A stretch of 64,000 nt of DNA from Streptomyces aureocirculatus (GTDB lineage Bacteria; Actinomycetota; Actinomycetes; Streptomycetales; Streptomycetaceae), in contig NZ_JOAP01000028.1 in NCBI RefSeq assembly GCF_000720475.1, positions 1 through 64,000 of the forward strand, written 5' to 3'. The notes beneath the pieces were generated by a model. That model was not told the origin of the DNA. It saw only the letters and a program-made list of their open reading frames with translations, and did not search any database. The position numbers were made by a program, and so were the translations under genes. Below, piece after piece: positions 16,461 through 26,391 of this stretch (positions are counted from its first letter, which is position 1; every line of letters begins with the position of its first letter).

Positions 16461-17177
16461 TCAGCTCGTGCGGCGCAGCGCCTCGGAGAGGCGTCCCGCC
16501 GCGTCGATGACGGCCTGGGCGTGCATCCGGCCCGGATGCCGGGTCAGGCGCTCGATCGGCCCCGACACCGACACGGCGGCCACCACCCGGTTCGAGGGGC
16601 CCCGCACCGGCGCCGACACCGACGCCACCCCCGGCTCCCGCTCACCGATGGACTGGGCCCAGCCCCGGCGACGTACACCCGAGAGCGCCGTGGCCGTGAA
16701 GCGCGCGCCCTGCAAGCCGCGGTGCAGCCGCTCCGGCTCCTCCCAGGCCATCAGGATCTGCGCCGACGAACCCGCCTTCATCGTGAGGGTCGAACCCACC
16801 GGGACCGTGTCCCGAAGACCCGAGAGCCGCTCCGCCGCGGCGACACAGATGCGCATGTCGCCCTGGCGGCGGTACAACTGCGCGCTCTCGCCCGTCACGT
16901 CCCGCAGATGCGTGAGCACAGGGCCCGCCGTCGCCAGGAGGCGGTCCTCGCCCGCCGCCGCGGCCAGCTCCGCGAGGCGCGGGCCGAGGATGAAACGGCC
17001 CTGTATGTCCCGCGCCACCATCCGGTGGTGTTCCAGAGCCACGGCGAGACGATGGGCCGTGGGTCGAGCGAGCCCGGTGGCCGCGACCAACCCGGCAAGG
17101 GTGGCGGGACCGGACTCCAGGGCGCCCAGGACAAGGGCTGCCTTGTCGAGGACGCCAACGCCGCTAGAGTTGTCCAT
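16461..17177 (-). CDS. ndgR: IclR-family regulator NdgR
   Basis: A 238-residue IclR-type transcription factor. An N-terminal winged helix ([30 protein letters not shown]) occupies about residues 8-65 and is followed by the IclR effector domain. I recognise NdgR, the Streptomyces and Corynebacterium (LtbR) regulator of leucine, methionine and nitrogen-linked metabolism that acts on leuCD. It starts at ATG 17177 ([14 protein letters not shown]), the usual family start, although no clear ribosome-binding site precedes it. The gene is divergent from leuC, with a perfect inverted repeat in the shared intergenic region. Confidence 0.9.
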   Translation of the reverse strand: MDNSSGVGVLDKAALVLGALESGPATLAGLVAATGLARPTAHRLAVALEHHRMVARDIQGRFILGPRLAELAAAAGEDRLLATAGPVLTHLRDVTGESAQLYRRQGDMRICVAAAERLSGLRDTVPVGSTLTMKAGSSAQILMAWEEPERLHRGLQGARFTATALSGVRRRGWAQSIGEREPGVASVSAPVRGPSNRVVAAVSVSGPIERLTRHPGRMHAQAVIDAAGRLSEALRRTS

Positions 17178-17200
17178 GCAACGATATTCGCGTCTCACTC

Positions 17201-17219
17201 TGTGAAACGCAAGTTCACA
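17201..17219. promoter_or_regulatory. Candidate NdgR operator
   Basis: A perfect inverted repeat TGTGAA-N7-TTCACA centred between ndgR and leuC, about 24 bases upstream of the ndgR start codon. IclR-type regulators bind such short palindromes, so it could serve both autoregulation and leuCD control. The assignment is inferred from position and symmetry. Confidence 0.6.
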
Positions 17220-17353
17220 TTTCCCGGGAACCCGCCACTCTGGAGAAGCGGACCGCGGACCAACGGTCCCGCTGCCTACGCGCGTACGGGGACGGGCGTC
17301 GGCGTACCGATTCTCTAGTTGGGCCGGCACGGCCGCCGGTCGGAGGGAAAGCG

Positions 17354-18778
17354 ATGGGTAGGACTCTCGCGGAGAAGGTCTGGGACGACCACGTCGTCCG
17401 GCGCGCCGAAGGCGAGCCCGACCTCCTCTTCATCGATCTGCACCTGCTGCACGAAGTGACCAGCCCGCAGGCGTTCGACGGCCTCCGGGGGGCCGGCCGG
17501 CAGGTGCGGCGGCTCGATCTCACCATCGCCACCGAGGACCACAACACCCCGACCCTCGACATCGACAAGCCCATCGCCGACCCGGTCTCCCGGGCCCAGC
17601 TCGAAACGCTGCGCAAGAACTGCGCCGATTTCGGCGTCCGGCTGCACCCGCTCGGCGACATCGAGCAGGGCGTCGTCCACGTGGTGGGCCCGCAGCTCGG
17701 ACTGACCCAGCCGGGGACCACGGTGGTGTGCGGCGACTCCCACACGTCCACGCACGGCGCCTTCGGCGCGCTCGCCTTCGGCATCGGCACCTCCCAGGTC
17801 GAGCACGTCCTCGCCACCCAGACCCTGCCCCTGGCCCGCCCGAAGACCATGGCCATCACCGTCGACGGCGAACTGCCCGAGGGCGTCACCGCCAAGGACC
17901 TGATCCTGGCCATCATCGCCAGGATCGGCACCGGCGGCGGCCAGGGCTACATCCTGGAGTACCGCGGCCCGGCCATCGAGAAGCTCTCGATGGAGGCCCG
18001 CATGACCATCTGCAACATGTCCATCGAGGCCGGTGCCCGCGCGGGCATGATCGCCCCGGACGAGACGACCTTCGCCTACCTCAAGGACCGCGCGCACGCC
18101 CCGCAGGGCGCGGACTGGGACGAGGCCGTCGCGTACTGGAAGACGCTGCGCACCGACGACGACGCGGTCTTCGACGCCGAGGTCTACATCGACGCCACCG
18201 CCCTGTCGCCCTTCGTCACCTGGGGCACCAACCCGGGCCAGGGCCTGCCGCTGTCAGGGCACGTCCCCGACCCGGCTTCGTACGAGGACGCTTCGGAGCG
18301 GCTCGCCGCCGAAAAGGCCCTGGAGTACATGGGGTTGACGGCCGGACAGCGGCTGCGCGACATCAATGTGGACACCGTCTTCGTAGGCTCCTGCACCAAC
18401 GGCCGTATCGAGGACCTGCGCTCGGCGGCCGCCGTGATCGAGGGCCGCAAAGTCGCCGACGGCGTACGGATGCTGGTGGTGCCCGGCTCGGTGCGGGTCG
18501 CCCTGCAGGCCGTCGAGGAGGGGCTCGACAAGGTCTTCACCGCGGCGGGCGCCGAATGGCGGCACGCGGGCTGCTCGATGTGCCTGGGCATGAACCCCGA
18601 CCAACTCGCCCCCGGCGAGCGCTCCGCGTCCACGTCCAACCGCAACTTCGAGGGCCGCCAGGGCAAGGGCGGGCGCACCCATCTGGTCTCGCCCCAGGTC
18701 GCCGCCGCCACCGCGGTGACCGGCCGGCTCTCCTCGCCCGCCGACCTCGTCGAAGCCCCCACCACCGCCGGAGTCTGA
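17354..18778 (+). CDS. leuC: 3-isopropylmalate dehydratase large subunit
   Basis: A 474-residue aconitase-superfamily enzyme that isomerises 2- to 3-isopropylmalate in leucine synthesis, as a heterodimer with LeuD. The 4Fe-4S ligands are Cys347 (in VGSCTNGR), Cys407 and Cys410 (in GCSMCLGMN). The substrate-binding [14 protein letters not shown] is present. The ATG at 17354 has GGAGG eight to ten bases upstream. leuD follows after six bases. Length and motifs are complete. Confidence 0.97.
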   Translation: MGRTLAEKVWDDHVVRRAEGEPDLLFIDLHLLHEVTSPQAFDGLRGAGRQVRRLDLTIATEDHNTPTLDIDKPIADPVSRAQLETLRKNCADFGVRLHPLGDIEQGVVHVVGPQLGLTQPGTTVVCGDSHTSTHGAFGALAFGIGTSQVEHVLATQTLPLARPKTMAITVDGELPEGVTAKDLILAIIARIGTGGGQGYILEYRGPAIEKLSMEARMTICNMSIEAGARAGMIAPDETTFAYLKDRAHAPQGADWDEAVAYWKTLRTDDDAVFDAEVYIDATALSPFVTWGTNPGQGLPLSGHVPDPASYEDASERLAAEKALEYMGLTAGQRLRDINVDTVFVGSCTNGRIEDLRSAAAVIEGRKVADGVRMLVVPGSVRVALQAVEEGLDKVFTAAGAEWRHAGCSMCLGMNPDQLAPGERSASTSNRNFEGRQGKGGRTHLVSPQVAAATAVTGRLSSPADLVEAPTTAGV

Positions 18779-18784
18779 TCAGCC

Positions 18785-19381
18785 ATGGAAGCCTTCACCA
18801 CCCACACCGGACGGGCCGTCCCGCTGCGCCGCAGCAACGTCGACACCGACCAGATCATCCCCGCCCACTGGCTGAAGAAGGTCACCAGGGACGGCTTCGA
18901 GGACGGGCTCTTCGAAGCCTGGCGCAAGGACCCCGACTTCGTGCTCAACAAAGCGGAGCGGCAGGGAGCCACCGTGCTTGTCGCCGGGCCCGACTTCGGC
19001 ACCGGATCCTCCCGTGAGCACGCCGTCTGGGCGCTGCAGAACTACGGCTTCAAGACCGTGATCTCCGCCCGCTTCGCCGATATCTTCCGGGGCAACTCGC
19101 TCAAGAACGGCCTGCTCACCGTGGTTCTCGAACAGTCCGTCGTGGACGAGCTGTGGGCCCTGACCGAGGCGGACCCGCAGGTCGAGATCACCGTCGACCT
19201 GCACGAACGCCAAGTCCGCGCCCCTGGCGTCACGGCCGGGTTCGAGCTGGACGAGAACGCCCGCTGGCGGCTCCTGAACGGTCTCGACGACATCAGCATC
19301 ACGCTCAGGAACGAGCAGGACATCGCCGCGTACGAATCGCGCCGCCCCGCTCACAAGCCGCGCACCGTGCAGGTCGGCTGA
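18785..19381 (+). CDS. leuD: 3-isopropylmalate dehydratase small subunit
   Basis: A 198-residue swivelling domain subunit that completes the LeuCD isomerase. Typical motifs are [13 protein letters not shown] near the start, [11 protein letters not shown] in the middle and a phosphate/substrate loop, [19 protein letters not shown]. It starts six bases after leuC and lacks a strong ribosome-binding site, so it is probably coupled to leuC translation. A hairpin 70 bases downstream probably ends the operon. Confidence 0.97.
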   Translation: MEAFTTHTGRAVPLRRSNVDTDQIIPAHWLKKVTRDGFEDGLFEAWRKDPDFVLNKAERQGATVLVAGPDFGTGSSREHAVWALQNYGFKTVISARFADIFRGNSLKNGLLTVVLEQSVVDELWALTEADPQVEITVDLHERQVRAPGVTAGFELDENARWRLLNGLDDISITLRNEQDIAAYESRRPAHKPRTVQVG

Positions 19382-19450
19382 CCCGGTTCACCGGGGTGGC
19401 GGTATCGCCGCCACCTCGTCGCCGACCGGCTCCAGGGCCGCCAGGCACCC

Positions 19451-19486
19451 GATGTACCCCCAATCGTGGACGGTTGGGGGTACATC
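19451..19486 (+). terminator. Terminator after leuD
   Basis: A perfect 13-base-pair stem (GATGTACCCCCAA at 19451-19463 with its complement at 19474-19486) and a 10-base loop, about 70 bases after the leuD stop. Confidence 0.75.
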
Positions 19487-19671
19487 TGTGTCGGGCCCCG
19501 TATGTCCCGCGATGACCTGAACGGGTGGTCTCAACTGCCTTGATCTGAAGGGGAGAAGAGGCCGGAAATCCACTTGCACCTGGCGGGTGCGGGTATCCTC
19601 AGAAGGGCGCCGGACGAGGGTAGTTACCCCCTGCGGAGGCGACAACTCGCCCCAGATGGCACAATCGGTGC

Positions 19672-19908
19672 ATGGGACGCGACGACCAACTCGAGCTCTA
19701 CGGACTCGTTGCGGACCAGTTGAAGGAAGCGCACTCCCGAGTGCGAGCACTGCAAGTCCCGGAGGGCGTACGGATGGCGCTGACCCGGAAGCTGCTGGTC
19801 ATTACGGCCGCGGCCAAACACGATCTCGCCGATGCGGCAAGGCGTCTGGAGCGGTTGATGGCGTACCTCGACGAGGGCGACGAGGGCCGAATCCCCGAAG
19901 ACGTCTGA
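19672..19908 (+). CDS. Small conserved helical protein, function unknown
   Basis: A 78-residue, mostly helical acidic/basic protein starting MGRDDQLELYGLVADQLKEA. It has no membrane segment or cysteines. A small protein at this position upstream of hupS is, from memory, conserved in streptomycetes. The ATG at 19672 lacks a ribosome-binding site; CACAAT six bases upstream could be a -10 element giving a leaderless message. No function can be read from the sequence. Confidence 0.75.
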   Translation: MGRDDQLELYGLVADQLKEAHSRVRALQVPEGVRMALTRKLLVITAAAKHDLADAARRLERLMAYLDEGDEGRIPEDV

Positions 19909-20009
19909 GCGGCAGGCCTCAACGGGCCTTCCGTGCCCCAACGGACCTTCGGGGAACTTCCCGAGAGCTCAGGTTGTTGCGGCACAAGGGTGATTAGCCC
20001 GTTTCGTGT

Positions 20010-20038
20010 TTGATTTGCGGTATATATCTGCCTAACGT
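20010..20038 (+). promoter_or_regulatory. Candidate hupS promoter
   Basis: TTGATT at 20010-20015, a 17-base spacer that is A/T-rich (TATATAT), and TAACGT at 20033-20038. Transcription would start near 20045, leaving a leader of about 45 bases before the GTG of hupS. Confidence 0.6.
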
Positions 20039-20090
20039 GCGAAAAAGCCTGGCGTATTCGCGCTCAGGCAATGTCTCCGAAGGGGAAGAC

Positions 20091-20798
20091 GTGAACAAGG
20101 CGCAGCTCGTAGAAGCGATTGCCGACAAGGTCGGTGGCCGTCAGCAGGCCGCCGACGCCGTGGACGCGGTCCTGGACGCCGTCGTCCGTGCCGTCGTCAG
20201 CGGTGACCGTGTTTCGGTCACCGGGTTCGGCTCGTTCGAGAAGGTCGACCGCCCGGCCCGGTACGCCCGCAACCCGCAGACCGGGGAGCGCGTGCGGGTC
20301 AAGAAGACCTCGGTGCCCCGCTTCCGCGCGGGACAGGGCTTCAAGGACCTGGTGAGCGGCTCGAAGAAGCTCCCGAAGAACGATGTCGCGGTGAAGAAGG
20401 CGCCCAAGGGCAGCCTGACCGGCGGCGCTTCGGCGACGGTCAAGAAGGCGGCCGCCAAGAAGGCCACCGCCAAGAAGTCCGCGGCCAAGAAGACCACCGG
20501 ATCGGTCACCGCCACCGCCAAGAAGGCGACCCCGGCGAAGAAGACCACGGGAGCCGCCAAGAAGGCGACCACGGCCAAGAAGGCCACCACCGCCAAGAAG
20601 ACGGCGAACACGGCCACGGCGAAGAAGACCGCCACCGCCAAGAAGACGGCCAAGGCGGCCACGGCGAAGAAGACCACCGCCAAGAAGGCCGCCGCCAAGA
20701 AGGCGCCCGCCAAGAAGGCCACGGCCAAGAAGGCGCCCGCCAAGAAGTCCACGGCGCGCAAGACCACCGCCAAGAAGGCCACCGCCCGCAAGAAGTAA
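20091..20798 (+). CDS. hupS: HU-family nucleoid protein with histone H1-like tail
   Basis: A 235-residue DNA-binding protein with two parts. Residues 1-93 are a standard HU domain (VNKAQLVEAIADK, VTGFGSFEKVDRPARYARNP, PRFRAGQGFKDLV) that bends DNA as a dimer. From about residue 94 to the end runs a lysine/alanine tail of repeated KKAT, KKTA and KKAPA units, like eukaryotic linker histone tails. This architecture is HupS, the sporulation-enriched nucleoid protein of Streptomyces. The GTG at 20091 has AAGGGGAA about six bases upstream. The tail is the most repetitive coding DNA near here. Confidence 0.95.
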   Translation: MNKAQLVEAIADKVGGRQQAADAVDAVLDAVVRAVVSGDRVSVTGFGSFEKVDRPARYARNPQTGERVRVKKTSVPRFRAGQGFKDLVSGSKKLPKNDVAVKKAPKGSLTGGASATVKKAAAKKATAKKSAAKKTTGSVTATAKKATPAKKTTGAAKKATTAKKATTAKKTANTATAKKTATAKKTAKAATAKKTTAKKAAAKKAPAKKATAKKAPAKKSTARKTTAKKATARKK

Positions 20799-20820
20799 GG
20801 GCTGCAGGGCACTCACGCGC

Positions 20821-20852
20821 CGGGCCGGACTCCCGCAGGGGAGCCCGGCCCG
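20821..20852. terminator. Terminator after hupS
   Basis: Stem of 8 plus 5 base pairs (20821-20828 with 20845-20852; 20830-20834 with 20839-20843) broken by one mismatch, loop GCAG. It lies between the convergent hupS and the small minus-strand gene. Confidence 0.7.
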
Positions 20853-20939
20853 CGGCGTGTGCGGGGCTGTTCGGGGGACTGCCTGGGGGGACTACGTCGG
20901 GGGATCACGGCGAGGCGGGGCCGTTCGGGTGCGGCCACT

Positions 20940-20975
20940 CAGGACGTTCAGGACGTCCAGAACGTTCAGAACGTC
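20940..20975. repeat. Nine-base tandem repeat
   Basis: Four tandem units of CAGRACGTY (CAGGACGTT, CAGGACGTC, CAGAACGTT, CAGAACGTC). The array covers the stop codon and last codons of the minus-strand gene at 20966-21169 and the sequence just beyond. Confidence 0.7.
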
Positions 20976-21169
20976 TGGAGCGTGACCAGCGTGATGTGGC
21001 GGCCCTCGCCCTCACCCGTCACCTCGATGCGCACCCGCTGACCGGGCCTGAGCAGGCGCAGGCCGCCCGCGTCGAACGCCGGGGCGCCGAAGGGCACCGG
21101 GGTGCCGTCGTCGAGGAGCACGCTGCCGGTGCGGGTCTCGGAGTCGTACGTGTACGCGGTGGCCTGCAT
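20966..21169 (-). CDS. Small cold-shock/OB-like protein, function unknown
   Basis: A 67-residue protein, MQATAYTYDSETRTGSVLLD at the start, with alternating beta-strand pattern (RTGSVLLDDGTPVPF, LRPGQRVRIEVTGEG, HITLVTLQTF). This is like a cold-shock-type OB fold but lacks the classical RNP motifs. The ATG at 21169 follows a purine-rich stretch. It is convergent with hupS; cofC lies 80 bases upstream on the same strand. The family assignment is weak; the gene itself seems real from its codon pattern. Confidence 0.7.
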   Translation of the reverse strand: MQATAYTYDSETRTGSVLLDDGTPVPFGAPAFDAGGLRLLRPGQRVRIEVTGEGEGRHITLVTLQTF

Positions 21170-21250
21170 GGGGGAAGCGTACTCAGTTCCCTGTCCCGGT
21201 CTCCGGGCCCTCAGTTCCTCATCCCCTCAGTTCCTCAGCCGCTCAGCTCC

Positions 21251-21895
21251 TCAGTCCGGGATGAGCAGCCCGGCGGCCGCCGCGGCCGTGTGCGGGCCCA
21301 CGCCGAGGGCGAGCGCGGTCCGCAGGTCGTCGCCGGTGTCCACGTCCTGGCGCACGGAAGGTGCGGCTCCCGCTTCGGCGGCTCCGAGTTCCCTGGCGCC
21401 GGATTTCCGGTGGCGGGCACGGGAGGCCCCGCCGAATTGTGGCTGCAATTCCGCGCCGGGGGCCGCGGTCAGCAAGGTCGTGCCGATTCCCGCGGCATCC
21501 GGGAGAAAAGCTCGGGTGAAGTGCGCGGCCGCGTCGAGTACCCGGGCCAATTCCGGCGGGCGCAGTGCGGGCAGATCGGCGTTGAGAGCGGCCACGGCCG
21601 TTTCCGGCCGCGCCGCGCGCACCTGGAGCGCCGCGTGGGCGAGGGCGGCGTTGAGGCCGTCCGCCGGGGTGTCGGGGACGACCCGGGCACCGAGCGCCGC
21701 CAGTTCGCGGCCCGCCCGGGCGTCGTCCGTGACGACCACCACATCCCGTACCGAAGGGCAAGCCACCGCCGCGGCCACCGTGTCCTGCGCGAACGCGAGC
21801 GCGAGTGCGGGCCGCAGGCCGTCCCCGGCGGCGGCCGCGAGCCGGCTCTTGGCCCGTTCAAGCGGCTTGAGCGGTATCACCAGGGTCCACTGCAC
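21251..21895 (-). CDS. cofC: 2-phospho-L-lactate/phosphoenolpyruvate guanylyltransferase
   Basis: A 214-residue nucleotidyltransferase of the CofC/FbiD family. It activates phosphoenolpyruvate or 2-phospholactate with GTP for coenzyme F420 synthesis. Motifs: VQWTLVIPLKPLERAKSRLA at the N-terminus, VVVVTDD, NADLPALRPPEL, and DVDTGDDLRTAL near the end. The GTG at 21895 has GGAG six bases ahead and gives the usual family start; an upstream ATG at 21925 lacks such a site. The gene stands alone, away from other F420 genes in this window. Confidence 0.85.
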   Translation of the reverse strand: MQWTLVIPLKPLERAKSRLAAAAGDGLRPALALAFAQDTVAAAVACPSVRDVVVVTDDARAGRELAALGARVVPDTPADGLNAALAHAALQVRAARPETAVAALNADLPALRPPELARVLDAAAHFTRAFLPDAAGIGTTLLTAAPGAELQPQFGGASRARHRKSGARELGAAEAGAAPSVRQDVDTGDDLRTALALGVGPHTAAAAAGLLIPD

Positions 21896-22117
21896 ACCGG
21901 GCTCCGTCCTTCGCGTGGGGCCCATTGTGACCTGCGGGAAGAAGGCGGCCGGGGCGCGGGGTGCGCGGGGCCGCACCGGAGCCGGGTCCGGGTCCCCGGG
22001 CACCGGGGGGCGCGAAGGGAGTGGCGGTGGACGGGTGGGCGTACGGTGTTCTCGACAGGACGGCAGCCTGAAGCGACACTTGTGCGGCCGAACCGGCTCA
22101 TGGAGGAAGGTGTCCGA

Positions 22118-22948
22118 GTGCCCCGCCGCAGAATCGGCTTCTGGTACCGCTTGGCGGCGGTCATCGCTAAACCGCCGCTGTTGGTTCTGATCAAGCGGGA
22201 CTGGCGTGGAATGGAGCACATTCCGGCTGTCGGCGGTTTTATCACCGCCGTGAACCACAATTCGCATCTCGACCCGCTCGGGTACGCGCACTTTCAGTAC
22301 AACACCGGCCGGGTCCCGCGTTTCCTCGCCAAGCACGGGCTCTTCAAAAAGGGCTTCGTCGGGGCGTTCATGAGGGGCACCGGGCAGATCCCGGTCTACC
22401 GCGAGACCGCCAACGCGCTGAGCGCCTTCCGGGCCGCCATCGACGCGGTCGAGCGCGGTGAATGCGTGGCTTTCTACCCCGAGGGCACCCTCACCCGTGA
22501 GCCCGACCTGTGGCCCATGACGGGCAAGACGGGCGTCGCGCGCGTCGCGCTGCAGACCAAGTGCCCGGTCGTGCCGGTCGCCCAGTGGGGCGCCAACCAC
22601 GTCCTCGCGCCGTACGCGAAGAAGCCCGCCTTGCTGCCGCGCAAGACGCACCACGTGCTGGCGGGACCGCCGGTCGACCTGGAGCGCTTCTACGACAAGG
22701 AGATGACCCCGGACCTCCTGAAGGAGGCCACCGAGGCCATCATGGTCGCCATCACCGAGCTCCTGGAGGAGCTGCGCGGCGAGAAGGCCCCGCAGAAGCG
22801 TTACGACCCGCGTGAGGTCCGTCTCGCGCAGCGCCGCAGGGCGACGCAGCCCAGGGGCGCCACGGCGGTGGGGGACACGGGGTCCGCGAAGACTTCCGGT
22901 GGCGCCGGCAGCCGTACGGAGCAAGGCAGTTCTGAGGAGAGCAAGTGA
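22118..22948 (+). CDS. 1-acyl-sn-glycerol-3-phosphate acyltransferase (PlsC family)
   Basis: A 276-residue acyltransferase. The catalytic HX4D is in NHNSHLD and the substrate-binding block is FYPEGTLTR. A hydrophobic stretch (LAAVIAKPPLLVLI) near the N-terminus suggests membrane association. The reaction would be acyl transfer to lysophosphatidate in phospholipid synthesis. The GTG at 22118 has GGAGGAAGG upstream. Its TGA overlaps the GTG of gpsA by four bases, and GpsA supplies glycerol-3-phosphate, so the pair forms a lipid-precursor unit. The C-terminal 40 residues are low-complexity. Confidence 0.9.
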   Translation: MPRRRIGFWYRLAAVIAKPPLLVLIKRDWRGMEHIPAVGGFITAVNHNSHLDPLGYAHFQYNTGRVPRFLAKHGLFKKGFVGAFMRGTGQIPVYRETANALSAFRAAIDAVERGECVAFYPEGTLTREPDLWPMTGKTGVARVALQTKCPVVPVAQWGANHVLAPYAKKPALLPRKTHHVLAGPPVDLERFYDKEMTPDLLKEATEAIMVAITELLEELRGEKAPQKRYDPREVRLAQRRRATQPRGATAVGDTGSAKTSGGAGSRTEQGSSEESK

Positions 22949-23955
22949 CCCGAACCCTGAAGGCCGCCGTCTTCGGAACCGGCTCGTGGGGGACGGCCTT
23001 CGGCATGGTCCTCGCGGACGCCGGCTGTGACGTCACCCTGTGGGGCCGCCGCGCCGAGCTCGCCGACGCGGTCAACTCCACGCGCACCAACCCGGACTAT
23101 CTGCCCGGCGTCGAGCTGCCGCGGAACGTGCGCGCCACCACCGACCCGGCCGAGGCCGCGGACGCCGCCGACTTCACCGTGCTCGCCGTGCCCTCGCAGA
23201 CGCTGCGCGCGGGCCTCGCCGCGTGGGCACCGCTGCTCGCCCCCGACACGGTGCTCGTCTCCCTGATGAAGGGCGTCGAGCTCGGCTCCGCCATGCGCAT
23301 GAGCGAGGTCATCGAGGACGTCACCAAGGCCCCCGCCGAGCGCGTCGCCGTGGTCACGGGGCCGAACCTGGCCCGCGAGATCGCCGCCCGCAGGCCCGCG
23401 GCCGCCGTGGTCGCCTGCCGCGACGAGTCGGTCGCCGTACGCCTTCAGACCGCCTGCCACACCCCGTACTTCCGGCCCTACACCAACACCGACGTGGTCG
23501 GCTGCGAACTGGGCGGCGCCGTCAAGAACGTCATCGGCCTCGCCGTCGGCATCGCGGACGGCATGGGGCTCGGCGACAACGCCAAGGGCTCACTGATCAC
23601 GCGCGGGCTCGCCGAGACCACCCGGCTCGGCCTCGCCATGGGCGCGGACCCGCTGACCTTCGCCGGGCTCGCGGGCCTCGGCGACCTGGTGGCGACCTGC
23701 TCGTCGCCGCTCTCGCGCAACCACACCTTCGGCACCAACCTCGGCAAGGGCATGACCCTGGAGGAGACCATCGCGGTCACCCGCCAGACCGCCGAGGGCG
23801 TCAAGTCCTGCGAGTCCGTGCTCGATCTGGCACGCAGGCACGGAGTCGACATGCCCATCACCGAGACGGTCGTGGGCATCGTGCACGAGGGCACTCCGCC
23901 GATGGTGGCGCTCAAGGAGCTGATGTCGCGCAGCGCGAAGCCGGAACGGCACTGA
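22945..23955 (+). CDS. gpsA: NAD(P)-dependent glycerol-3-phosphate dehydrogenase
   Basis: A 336-residue enzyme that reduces dihydroxyacetone phosphate to sn-glycerol-3-phosphate for phospholipids. The Rossmann motif FGTGSWGTAFG lies at residues 9-19; the catalytic lysine region is GGAVKNVIGLAVGI and the C-terminal signature GLGDLVATCSSPLSRN is present. The GTG start overlaps the acyltransferase stop (GTGA), implying coupled translation. Confidence 0.96.
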   Translation: MTRTLKAAVFGTGSWGTAFGMVLADAGCDVTLWGRRAELADAVNSTRTNPDYLPGVELPRNVRATTDPAEAADAADFTVLAVPSQTLRAGLAAWAPLLAPDTVLVSLMKGVELGSAMRMSEVIEDVTKAPAERVAVVTGPNLAREIAARRPAAAVVACRDESVAVRLQTACHTPYFRPYTNTDVVGCELGGAVKNVIGLAVGIADGMGLGDNAKGSLITRGLAETTRLGLAMGADPLTFAGLAGLGDLVATCSSPLSRNHTFGTNLGKGMTLEETIAVTRQTAEGVKSCESVLDLARRHGVDMPITETVVGIVHEGTPPMVALKELMSRSAKPERH

Positions 23956-23970
23956 ACCGGGCCGGTCGAC

Positions 23971-24014
23971 GGCCGCGCCCCCCGGCACCGCGGGCCGCGC
24001 CCCCCGGCACCGCG
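23971..24014. repeat. 22-base tandem duplication after gpsA
   Basis: Two adjacent identical 22-base units (23971-23992 and 23993-24014) rich in C and G, in the gap between gpsA and ddl. They can fold on themselves and may contribute to termination. Confidence 0.7.
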
Positions 24015-24089
24015 GGGGGCCACGCCTGACCCGCGGGTCACCGGCCGCACACTGACGCGGCTCGGGCCACCGGGTACGCTCAACGCGAT

Positions 24090-25280
<1,191 letters not shown>

Positions 25281-25424
25281 GCGCTTCGCTGGATGTGCCG
25301 CGCGGTGCCGTCGTCCGGCTGCGGCGCCGTGGTGGCTGGTCGCGCCCCGCGGCGGAGCCGCATGTCGATGCGGCCCCGCGCCCCTTTGGGGCACGCGCTC
25401 ACGCAGTCCGCCGCACGCAGTCCG

Positions 25425-25922
25425 CTAGGCGACGCCCTCGGGGATCGTCTTCTTGATGGGGGCGGCGAAGTCCGTGAGCGGGCCGAGGCCGCCCCCTGTC
25501 CGCTCCTTCGGCAGGGTCACCTCCACGTAGGCCAGACGCAGCCCGGTGGTGAAGACGTACGACCCGTCGTCGCGCTTCTGCAGCAGCCAGGCCACGCCGT
25601 TCACCTTCACGCCGTCCGACTCGGCCACCTCGGGGTCGAACATCTCCGGGGGCCGCTCCACACCGCAGCGCAGTATGATCGCCGGGTCTCCCCACCCGGC
25701 GGTCAGATCCGACTTCGGCCGGGGGTCGAAGCGCTCGAGCCCGTCGACCTTGTCCGGGAGCTGTGCGTGCAGATCCCGGCAGAGTCCCGCGACCTTCGCG
25801 GCCGGGGACGGAACCACCACCGAGGCTGTGTCGTCCGTTGATGAGCAGGCCGCTGTGGCGAGCAGGAGTGCGACAGCGGACATGCCGGTGGAGCGGCGGC
25901 GCCGGAGACGGGGGAGATTCAC
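25425..25922 (-). CDS. Lipoprotein of the DUF3515 family
   Basis: A 165-residue secreted protein. An N-terminal signal (RRRRSTGMSAVALLLATAAC) ends in a lipobox LATAAC with Cys26, so it should be lipid-anchored outside the membrane. The mature part contains GLCRDLHAQLPDKVDGL and two further cysteines (in GLCRDLH and ILRCGVERP) that may pair. This matches DUF3515 as I recall it. Its function is unknown; its place between ddl and thiL is conserved in relatives as far as I remember. Confidence 0.8.
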   Translation of the reverse strand: MNLPRLRRRRSTGMSAVALLLATAACSSTDDTASVVVPSPAAKVAGLCRDLHAQLPDKVDGLERFDPRPKSDLTAGWGDPAIILRCGVERPPEMFDPEVAESDGVKVNGVAWLLQKRDDGSYVFTTGLRLAYVEVTLPKERTGGGLGPLTDFAAPIKKTIPEGVA

Positions 25923-25942
25923 CGGGCCAGGGTAGACGGGGG

Positions 25943-26176
25943 CTACAAGTGCACGACCGGGCAGGTCAGGGTTCTGGTGATGCCGTCCACCTGCTGGACC
26001 TTGGCGACCACCATGCGGCCGAGTTCGTCGACCGTGTCCGCCTGCGCGCGCACGATGACATCGTAGGGACCGGTCACGTCCTCGGCCTGGATCACTCCCG
26101 GGATCTTGCCGATCAGCTCGGCGACGGTCGACGCCTTGCCGACCTCGGTCTGGATCAGGATGTACGCCTGTACCAC
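25943..26176 (-). CDS. Stand-alone Lrp/AsnC effector (RAM) domain protein
   Basis: A 77-residue protein that is only the ligand-binding alpha-beta domain of Lrp/AsnC regulators (VQAYILIQTEVGKA, GPYDVIVRAQADTVDELGRMV, TRTLTCPVVHL). There is no DNA-binding helix-turn-helix. Such small RAM proteins bind amino acids and may modulate full-length regulators. The GTG at 26176 has GGAGG four bases ahead, which settles the short form. Confidence 0.87.
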   Translation of the reverse strand: MVQAYILIQTEVGKASTVAELIGKIPGVIQAEDVTGPYDVIVRAQADTVDELGRMVVAKVQQVDGITRTLTCPVVHL

Positions 26177-26391
26177 GGAACCTCCAGGGCGGCCACGAGG
26201 ATCATGTGGGGAGAAGGGACGCCACGGTACCGCGTCGCCGCTCGCCACGGGGAGACCCGGGGGAGCTGTGGCGTGCACATCGCGGCGGACGGACAACAGA
26301 GGTTGACGGTCACGTCGACCGTACCGACGACCAAGACGGCTCGCGACCGCAAGCGAACCGCGGCAACCGTGGCAGAAGGAGCAGCACGCGC

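Noticed and set aside
20996..22117. Extended N-terminus or separate plus-strand gene before the PlsC-type acyltransferase
   Set aside because: The frame is open only because it is antisense to cofC; the acyltransferase has its own GGAGGAAGG and GTG start at 22118.
25281..25424. Possible extra gene between ddl and the lipoprotein gene
   Set aside because: Only 144 bases, G/C-rich with no start and no ribosome-binding site on either strand.
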